Shown here: positions 57,549 through 64,000 of the stretch, one piece after another
Numbering within the stretch: position 1 is the first letter of the stretch
Layout of the letters: the number at the start of each line of letters is the position of its first letter
Assembly: GCA_021202515.1 (NCBI GenBank)
Contig: JAJQCW010000068.1
Location: forward strand, 26,489 to 90,488
Source of the DNA: Clostridiales bacterium
GTDB lineage: Bacteria; Bacillota; Clostridia; Oscillospirales; Oscillospiraceae
Length of the DNA stretch: 64,000 nt
Direction of reading: 5' to 3'
Notes under the pieces: generated by a model
Database searches by the model: none
What the model saw: the letters and a program-made list of their open reading frames with translations, nothing else
Told to the model about the DNA's origin: nothing
Position numbers and translations under genes: made by a program

Positions 57549-57570
57549 CGGCGCACACCAGGGGCAGACA

Positions 57571-58041
57571 ATGAAACCGGAACTAATCAGAGCCACTGTG
57601 GAGGACGCGGAGGAGCTGTGGAAGATGCAGCGGGCGGCGTTCGCGGAGCTACTGGAAAAGTATCAGGATTTCGACACCAGCCCCGGAAATGAGCCGCCGG
57701 AAAAGGTACAGATGCGCCTAAAGCAGCCCTTTACCTATTTCTACTTCATCTGCGTGGAGGGAGAAAAGGCGGGGGCCATTCGGGTCGTTGACCAAAAGGA
57801 AGCGGGCCGACCGAAACGAATCAGCCCGCTGTTCTTGCTGCCCGCCTACCGGGGGCGGGGAATCGCACAAAAAGTGATTCAGTTGTGCGAGCAGCTACAC
57901 GGGGAACCCGGTTGGGCGCTGGACACTATTTTACAGGAGGCGGGGAACCGCCATTTATACGAAAAAATGGGATACCGCGCAACGGGCAAAACGGAGCAAA
58001 TCAACGACAAAATGACGCTGATTATTTATGAGAAGGAATGA
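57571..58041 (+). CDS. GNAT family N-acetyltransferase
   Basis: 'RISPLFLLPAYRGRGIAQKVIQLCEQLHG...NRHLYEKMGYRATGKTEQIND'. Confidence 0.88.
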   Translation: MKPELIRATVEDAEELWKMQRAAFAELLEKYQDFDTSPGNEPPEKVQMRLKQPFTYFYFICVEGEKAGAIRVVDQKEAGRPKRISPLFLLPAYRGRGIAQKVIQLCEQLHGEPGWALDTILQEAGNRHLYEKMGYRATGKTEQINDKMTLIIYEKE

Positions 58042-58061
58042 ACTGCAAGCGCATTTCCTGC

Positions 58062-58820
58062 TTAGCCCACCAGCCAATACACCTCCAACAGCCCGTACAG
58101 CACCGGCTGGTGCAGCAGATAGACCACCAGCGAGTGCCGTCCCAGCCAGCTCAGGCCGGGCACGTCACGGCGCAGCAGGGGCAGCTCCTTCCAGCGGTCC
58201 CACCACAGCCGATGGGCGAAATACCCCACGCAGAACAGGAAAAACCAGGGCAGCAGCGGGAAGTAGTCGGCGGAGTAGAACCCCGCCGGGGGAAACCCGA
58301 AGAAGGCGGTAGCCAGGTTTTGGTAGAGAGCGCGGGGCAGCGCCAGCGTCCCCAGTCCGGGGAGGCCCACCGTTCCGCTGGCGATGCTCCGGGTCAGGGC
58401 GAAGAGCAGGGCGCTGAGCGCCAACCCCGCCGCCGGGTGGAGCTTCCGCAACAGCGGCTCCAGCGCCGTCAGCAGCAGCCCCGCCGCCCCCAGCAGGGAA
58501 AGCACCCCCCCCCAAATCCGGGCGGGAGGGGCCCCCCGCGCCGGCACCGCCGTTACCAACAGGCCGCAGGCGAACACGCCGAGGCCGTGGCGGACCGGGT
58601 GGCGGCTCATGCCCCAGCAAAAGCCGGAGAGCAGGATGAACGTCCAGCAAATGCCCTGCTGCCAGTAGAAGGCCCCGCCTTCGTTGTACCAGCCGGGGGT
58701 GAACCCCGCCAGGTAAATCAAATCCCAGAGACCGTGGTAGGCGATCATATTCACCAGGGCGAAGCCCCGGAGCGCGTCCAGCAGGGCGTAGCGGGGACGT
58801 TTCGCCGGTTCGCTGGTCAT
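58062..58820 (-). CDS. DUF1624/heparan-alpha-glucosaminide acetyltransferase-like membrane protein
   Basis: 'RYALLDALRGFALVNMIAYHGLWDLIYL...LSGFCWGMSRHPVRHGLGVFACGLLVT'; overlaps mtaB stop by 4 nt. Confidence 0.8.
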   Translation of the reverse strand: MTSEPAKRPRYALLDALRGFALVNMIAYHGLWDLIYLAGFTPGWYNEGGAFYWQQGICWTFILLSGFCWGMSRHPVRHGLGVFACGLLVTAVPARGAPPARIWGGVLSLLGAAGLLLTALEPLLRKLHPAAGLALSALLFALTRSIASGTVGLPGLGTLALPRALYQNLATAFFGFPPAGFYSADYFPLLPWFFLFCVGYFAHRLWWDRWKELPLLRRDVPGLSWLGRHSLVVYLLHQPVLYGLLEVYWLVG

Positions 58821-60106
58821 AAAATCACTCCCTCCAGGGCGCTGCCCCGAACGCCGGTGACGCGCACCGTCCGCAGGACGTTGTGCAGCTCTTCTCCCGG
58901 CGCGTAGACCTCCACATAGTTGGGCGCGTGGCCCCGCCACAGGCCCTCCGCCGCCTCCTCAAAGAGGACTTCCAGCGTCTCGCCCACCCAAAGGTTCAGA
59001 TAGGCCCGCTCTGTCTCCGCCGCCACGTTTGCGGCCCGGTGGCAGCGGGTCTCTTTCGCGGCGTTGGAAAGTTGACCGGGCAGCTTGTCCGCCACGGTGC
59101 CGGGCCGCCGGGAGTAGGGGAAGATGTGCATGGCGGAAAACTGTGCCTGACGCAGAAATTCCAGCGTCCGGGCAAATTCCGCCTCCGTCTCGCCGGGGAA
59201 GCCACAAATCAAATCGGTAGTAATGGCGGGACGGTCGAAATACTTCCGCAGCAGGCGGCAGGACTCCAGGAACCGGGCGGCGTCGTACCGCCGGTGCATC
59301 CGCGCCAGCGTCTCATCGCAGCCGGACTGGAGGGACAGGTGGAAGTGGGGACACAGGTTGGGCAGCGCCGCCGCCCGGCGGCAGAAATCCTCCGTCACCG
59401 TCCGGGGTTCCAGACTGCCCAGCCGCACCCGCAGACCGGGGGCGGCGGCACAAACCGCCTCCACCAGGTCGATGAGGGTCTGGCCGGTTTTCAGGTCCCT
59501 GCCCCAGCTTGAAATTTCAATGCCCGTGAGCACCAACTCCTGATACCCCGCCTGAGCCAGCCCCCTGGCCTGTTCCGCCGCCCCCTGGAGGGAGACGGAC
59601 CGCACCGGCCCCCGGGTGTAGGGGATGATGCAGTAGGTGCAGAAGTTGGCGCAGCCGTCCTCTACTTTGAGCATGGCCCGGGTACGCCCTGGCAAACCCC
59701 CGGCGGGCAGCGTCTCGAAGGGGTCCTTCCGACGCAGCGCATCGTCTACAGAGAGGGAGGGTTCCCGCGTCAGGGCGCAGCGCTCCACCTGGTCTAGAAA
59801 TTCTGTCCGCCGCCCGGTGCCGGAGATCACGTCCACCCCCAGGGCCTGCACGTCCTGGGGACTGGCCTGGGCGTAGCAGCCGCAGACCCCCACCACAGCC
59901 AGGGGGTGGTCCCGGCGGGCGCGGCGGATGATGTTGCGGCACTTTTTGTCGCTGACGGCGGTGACGGAGCAGGTGTTGACCAGGTACACGTCGGCCTCGC
60001 CGTCGAAGGGGACCAGCGTGTGGCCCCGCCCGGTGAGCAGGGTCTCCATGGCCTGGGTTTCATACTGGTTGACCTTGCAGCCGAGGGTATAGATGGCAAA
60101 ACGCAT
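58817..60106 (-). CDS. mtaB: tRNA (t6A37) methylthiotransferase MtaB
   Basis: 'MRFAIYTLGCKVNQYETQAME' and radical SAM 'VEDGCANFCTYCIIPYTRGPVRS'. Confidence 0.94.
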   Translation of the reverse strand: MRFAIYTLGCKVNQYETQAMETLLTGRGHTLVPFDGEADVYLVNTCSVTAVSDKKCRNIIRRARRDHPLAVVGVCGCYAQASPQDVQALGVDVISGTGRRTEFLDQVERCALTREPSLSVDDALRRKDPFETLPAGGLPGRTRAMLKVEDGCANFCTYCIIPYTRGPVRSVSLQGAAEQARGLAQAGYQELVLTGIEISSWGRDLKTGQTLIDLVEAVCAAAPGLRVRLGSLEPRTVTEDFCRRAAALPNLCPHFHLSLQSGCDETLARMHRRYDAARFLESCRLLRKYFDRPAITTDLICGFPGETEAEFARTLEFLRQAQFSAMHIFPYSRRPGTVADKLPGQLSNAAKETRCHRAANVAAETERAYLNLWVGETLEVLFEEAAEGLWRGHAPNYVEVYAPGEELHNVLRTVRVTGVRGSALEGVIL

Positions 60107-60304
60107 AAAGAGAACCGGCTTTCTACAGCTTGTTTTTGGCGCGCAGGTACGCTATAATGACAACAAGGCGAACCCTGTTCTGGGGCCGCCCGGCTGCCTG
60201 TGCGCAACAGCACAGCAGTATTATACCGGATTTCTCACATCTTGTACAGTCTTTTTCCCCAGGCAACAGGGAATCCGTGTTGAAGGACGCAAAAAATGAT
60301 GCTT

Positions 60305-60374
60305 TTGTAGGGGCGGCCCGTGGCCGCCCGGAAAACAATCTTCTTGCCCAGGGCGGCCAAGGGCCGCCCCTACA
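60305..60374. repeat. Family B palindromic repeat
   Basis: TTGTAGGGGCGGCCC...GGGCCGCCCCTACA. Confidence 0.85.
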
Positions 60375-60475
60375 GGCGGAAGGGCAAAGAAATTCCTGCG
60401 TATCCTGTTCAGCACAAGGAAGCTTCCCGTTTGTATCTCTGGCGGAAAAGAACACTTGCATTGGAGGTCTGAACC

Positions 60476-60739
60476 ATGAAACTCTATCAGGTCACCTTAA
60501 ATTCCATCGACAGCGTGAAAAAGTTCGTGGACGTTACCACGGTGCTGCGCTGCGACATCGACGTGCTCTCCGGCCGCTACGTGGTGGACGGCAAGAGCAT
60601 TATGGCCCTCTTCTCCATCGACCTGAACCGGCCCGTCACCGTCCGCGTTCACGACGACAAGGAGGGCAAGCTGTTCCAAAAGAACGTTGCGCCGTTCCTG
60701 ACTGTGAAAGAGGTCCAGGAGGACCCGGAAAAAGCCTGA
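60476..60739 (+). CDS. HPr-like (PtsH-fold) protein lacking the canonical His15 region
   Basis: 'LSGRYVVDGKSIMALFSIDL' matches the HPr Ser46 region; N-terminal GLHARP is absent. Confidence 0.7.
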   Translation: MKLYQVTLNSIDSVKKFVDVTTVLRCDIDVLSGRYVVDGKSIMALFSIDLNRPVTVRVHDDKEGKLFQKNVAPFLTVKEVQEDPEKA

Positions 60740-60769
60740 CCGGGACAATAGAGAAAAGGAGAGCGCTTT

Positions 60770-61039
60770 ATGCACGCAATCGTAACCGTCATCGGCAAGG
60801 ACCGGGTTGGCATCATCGCCGACGTGTGCGCCCTGCTGTCTCAACAGAAGGTCAACGTGCTGGACATCAGCCAGACCGTCATGCAGGAATACTTCACCAT
60901 GATCATGATGGTGGATGTCACCGACGCGGAGCTGCCCTTCGCCGAGCTGGTGAAGCTGCTGGAGGAGGAGGGCAAGGGCCTGAATCTGACCATCCGCGCC
61001 CAGCGGGAGGACATCTTCAACGCCATGCACCGCATCTGA
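60770..61039 (+). CDS. ACT domain protein (UPF0237)
   Basis: '[49 protein letters not shown]'. Confidence 0.94.
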   Translation: MHAIVTVIGKDRVGIIADVCALLSQQKVNVLDISQTVMQEYFTMIMMVDVTDAELPFAELVKLLEEEGKGLNLTIRAQREDIFNAMHRI

Positions 61040-61052
61040 CGGGGGTGGACAG

Positions 61053-62411
61053 ATGCTCAGCAGGAACGAAATTTTACAGACCATCGACATGATCGACCAG
61101 CAGCACCTGGACATCCGCACCATCACCATGGGCATTTCGCTGCTCAGTTGCTGCGACCCCGACCCGGAGGCCGCCTGCCGGAAAATCTACGACAAAATTT
61201 GCCGCACGGCGGAAAACCTGGTGAAAACCGGTGAGCAAATCGAGCGGGAGTTCGGCATCCCCATCGTCAACAAGCGCATTTCCGTCACCCCCATGGCGCT
61301 GGTGGCCGCCGCCAGCGAGACCAGCGACTACGTCCCCTTCGCCAAGGCCCTGGACCGGGCCGCCAAAACCTGCGGCGTGAACTTCATCGGCGGTTACTCC
61401 GCCCTGGTACAGAAGGGCATGACCGCCGCCGACCGCAAGCTCATCGCCTCCATCCCGGAGGCCCTGGCGGAGACGGATTTTGTCTGTTCCTCCGTCAATG
61501 TGGGGTCCACACGGGCGGGCATCAACATGGACGCGGTGCGGCTGATGGGCGAGACGGTGAAAAAGACCGCTCTGCGCACCGCCGACCGGGACGGCTTCGG
61601 CTGCGCCAAGCTGGTGGTGTTCTGCAACGCTGTGGAGGACAACCCCTTCATGGCGGGAGCCTTCCACGGCGTGGGCGAGGCGGAGAGCATCATCAACGTG
61701 GGGGTCTCCGGCCCTGGCGTGGTGTACCATGCCCTCCAGTCCGTCAAGGGCCGGCCCTTCGACGAGGTGGCGGAGACGGTGAAAAAGACCGCCTTCCGGG
61801 TCACCCGCATGGGCCAGCTTGTGGCGCGGGAGGCCAGCCAGCGGCTGGACGTACCCTTCGGCATTGTGGACCTGTCCCTGGCCCCCACTCCCGCAGTCGG
61901 GGATTCTGTGGCCCGCATCCTGGAGGAGATGGGCCTGGAGACCTGCGGCACCCACGGCACCACCGCGGCCCTGGCCCTGCTGAACGACGCGGTGAAGAAG
62001 GGCGGCGTGATGGCGTCCAGCAGCGTAGGTGGTCTCTCCGGTGCGTTTATCCCCGTCTCCGAGGACGAGGGCATGATCGCCGCCGCCCGCTCCGGCACGC
62101 TGGGCATCGACAAGCTGGAGGCCATGACCTGCGTCTGCTCCGTGGGACTGGATATGATCGCCATTCCCGGCGACACCCCGGCGGAGACCATCGCCGCCAT
62201 CATCGCGGACGAGGCCGCCATTGGCATGATCAACAACAAGACCACCGCCGTCCGCGTCATCCCCGCCCCTGGCAAGGACGTGGGCGACACCGTGGAGATG
62301 GGCGGTCTGCTGGGGACCGCTCCGGTGATGCCCGTCCACAAGGAAAGCGCGGCGGACTTCATCGCCCGTGGCGGGCGCATCCCCGCGCCGCTGAACAGCT
62401 TGAAAAATTAA
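61053..62411 (+). CDS. PFL family protein, UPF0210/DUF711
   Basis: '[30 protein letters not shown]'; adjacent to ACT partner. Confidence 0.94.
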   Translation: MLSRNEILQTIDMIDQQHLDIRTITMGISLLSCCDPDPEAACRKIYDKICRTAENLVKTGEQIEREFGIPIVNKRISVTPMALVAAASETSDYVPFAKALDRAAKTCGVNFIGGYSALVQKGMTAADRKLIASIPEALAETDFVCSSVNVGSTRAGINMDAVRLMGETVKKTALRTADRDGFGCAKLVVFCNAVEDNPFMAGAFHGVGEAESIINVGVSGPGVVYHALQSVKGRPFDEVAETVKKTAFRVTRMGQLVAREASQRLDVPFGIVDLSLAPTPAVGDSVARILEEMGLETCGTHGTTAALALLNDAVKKGGVMASSSVGGLSGAFIPVSEDEGMIAAARSGTLGIDKLEAMTCVCSVGLDMIAIPGDTPAETIAAIIADEAAIGMINNKTTAVRVIPAPGKDVGDTVEMGGLLGTAPVMPVHKESAADFIARGGRIPAPLNSLKN

Positions 62412-62486
62412 ATCACTTTTCAAAGCAAAAAAACGCCCGAACCCAGGCAAAAAACCTGTGTTCGGGCATCTTTTACACTTTTTTGC

Positions 62487-63317
62487 TTATTTCAGCATAG
62501 AGGTGACGATGCTGGCGGTGTCCGCCAGACCATTCGGTTCGATGTTCTCCACCATCCCCGCGTCCACGGCGGCGGCGATGGCCGGGTCGATGGGCAACTG
62601 GGCCAGCACGGGCAGGTGGTTCTCCACAGCCACCTCCGCGATGTGGCTCTCGCCAAAAATGCGATGGCGCATCCCGCAGTCGGGGCACTCGAAGTAGCTG
62701 TAGTTCTCGATGAGGCCCAGAATCGGCACGTTCATCAGGGTTGCCATGTTCACGGCCTTGGCGACGATCATGGAGACCAGATCCTGGGGGGACGTGACCA
62801 CCAGGATGCCGTCCACGGGCAGGGACTGGAACACGGTCAGGGGCACATCGCCGGTTCCGGGAGGCATATCCACAAAGAGATAGTCGATGTCGCCCCAGTA
62901 CACGTCGGTCCAGAACTGCTTGACCACACCGGCGATGACCGGTCCACGCCAGACCACGGGGTCGGTCTCGTGCTCAGTCAGCAGGTTCAGGGACATGATC
63001 TTCACGCCGGTGCGGGTGACGGCGGGGACAATACCCTCGTCCACGCCGATGGCCCGTTCGTGAACGCCGAAGCTCTTGGGGATGGACGGGCCGGTGATGT
63101 CCGCGTCCAGGATGCCCACTTTGTAGCCCAGCTTGGCGGTGGCGACCGCCAGAGACGCGGTGACCATGCTCTTGCCCACGCCGCCCTTGCCGCTCATGAC
63201 GGCGATGACGTGTTTGACGTTGGAATATTGGTTGACCGGCTCCTTGGGGATGGCGTTTTCCCGCGAGCTGCAATTGGCGCTGCAACTGGAGCAGTCATGA
63301 GTACATTCTTCAGCCAT
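62487..63317 (-). CDS. Mrp/NBP35 family Fe-S carrier ATPase
   Basis: 'VIAVMSGKGGVGKSMVTASLAVATAKLGYKVGILDADITGPSIPKSFG'; start at MAEECTHDCSSCS. Confidence 0.94.
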   Translation of the reverse strand: MAEECTHDCSSCSANCSSRENAIPKEPVNQYSNVKHVIAVMSGKGGVGKSMVTASLAVATAKLGYKVGILDADITGPSIPKSFGVHERAIGVDEGIVPAVTRTGVKIMSLNLLTEHETDPVVWRGPVIAGVVKQFWTDVYWGDIDYLFVDMPPGTGDVPLTVFQSLPVDGILVVTSPQDLVSMIVAKAVNMATLMNVPILGLIENYSYFECPDCGMRHRIFGESHIAEVAVENHLPVLAQLPIDPAIAAAVDAGMVENIEPNGLADTASIVTSMLK

Positions 63318-63418
63318 AGGTTGGTTCTCCTCCGTTTTTACAGACTGGGAATAGCATACCACATTTTTGTGGGTTGTGCAATATCCTGGGGAACGCTTTT
63401 CTCCGTCTAAACGCCGCT

Positions 63419-64000
63419 TCACCGCAGCAAATATTCCACATCCTCCAGGGTGACGCCCTCCTGGAGGGCCATGGTCACACCATAGCCGATGATTCGGGCC
63501 AGCTCCGCCGCCAGTGCGTCGATGTCCTTGGGGGTCACCAGCAGGCCGCCCAGCGTCTCCCGCTGTCCCTCGTCCGCCCCCAGGTCGGCGGCCAGCGTTG
63601 CCGCCCGCACCACCGTGGGGACCCCCACCGCCAGCACGGGGACCCCCAGCTCCTCGCGGGTCAGGGCAAAGCGGGCGTTGCCCACCCCGGAACCAGGGAC
63701 GATGCCGGTGTCCGTCAACTGAATGGTGCTGCACAGCCGCCGGGCGGAGCGGGCCGCCAGCGCGTCGATGGCGATGACAACCGCTGGGCGGAGCCGCTGA
63801 CACAGAGCCTTCACCAGCTCACCGCTCTCCACGCCGGTGGTGCCCAAAACGCCGGTTGCCACCGCCGCCACCGGGCGGAAGTCCCCGAAGGTCTCCGGCA
63901 GGCGGGCCACCAAATGTCGGGTAACGACGGTGTGGTCCACCGCCCAGGGACCCACCGCGTCCGGGGTGATGGCCCGGTTGCCCAGCCCCACCACCAGGGC
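63419..64000 (-). CDS. gpr: GPR endopeptidase (germination protease), partial at right edge
   Basis: 'VGLGNRAITPDAVGPWAVDHTVVTRHL...ALAARSARRLCSTIQLTDTGIVPGSGVGNAR'. Confidence 0.93.
   Translation of the reverse strand, partial: ALVVGLGNRAITPDAVGPWAVDHTVVTRHLVARLPETFGDFRPVAAVATGVLGTTGVESGELVKALCQRLRPAVVIAIDALAARSARRLCSTIQLTDTGIVPGSGVGNARFALTREELGVPVLAVGVPTVVRAATLAADLGADEGQRETLGGLLVTPKDIDALAAELARIIGYGVTMALQEGVTLEDVEYLLR

Noticed and set aside
60770-62411. ACT protein + UPF0210 pair as a novel operon
   Set aside because: This pairing is well known and widely conserved.

Overview
GC-rich chromosomal window from an anaerobic, butyrate-producing, probably spore-forming Firmicute (Oscillospiraceae-like by gene content). 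Lineage evidence: butyryl-CoA:acetate CoA-transferase, pyruvate formate-lyase and its activase, a Na+-translocating decarboxylase operon, a GPR spore protease and a T-box-controlled proS. The left edge (1-~2.8 kb) is the end of an integrative element: a truncated primase-like gene missed by the ORF track, an Xis-like protein, an XRE regulator and a tyrosine integrase. The rest is mostly chromosomal: MATE exporter, DUF4886 lipoprotein, TraX-like, pflBA, topoisomerase subunit A, infC-rpmI-rplT, teichoic-acid-type genes, prfB, a trxB-like/trxA/Ser-Thr kinase cluster, rqcH, an aconitase-family gene, a LytTR two-component system beside two GH3 glucosidases, oad genes, mtaB, ACT-UPF0210, Mrp and gpr. 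Best candidates for something new: (i) an AT-richer two-gene module (23395-25153) of a TIR-like (PF10137-like) protein and a helical/TPR-like partner, sitting where a teichoic-acid ABC ATPase might be expected, a candidate defence system; (ii) a MITE-like repeat family with ~20 bp terminal inverted repeats and interchangeable internal hairpin modules, about ten copies; (iii) a promoter-hairpins-terminator cassette at 41838-42000 that looks like an independent sRNA; (iv) a structured block downstream of rqcH (34598-34732); (v) a possible structured leader upstream of the MATE gene; (vi) 7-bp-periodic intergenic repeats that reach into gene ends and into the proS T-box leader. All family assignments are from reading the sequence; no searches were run.
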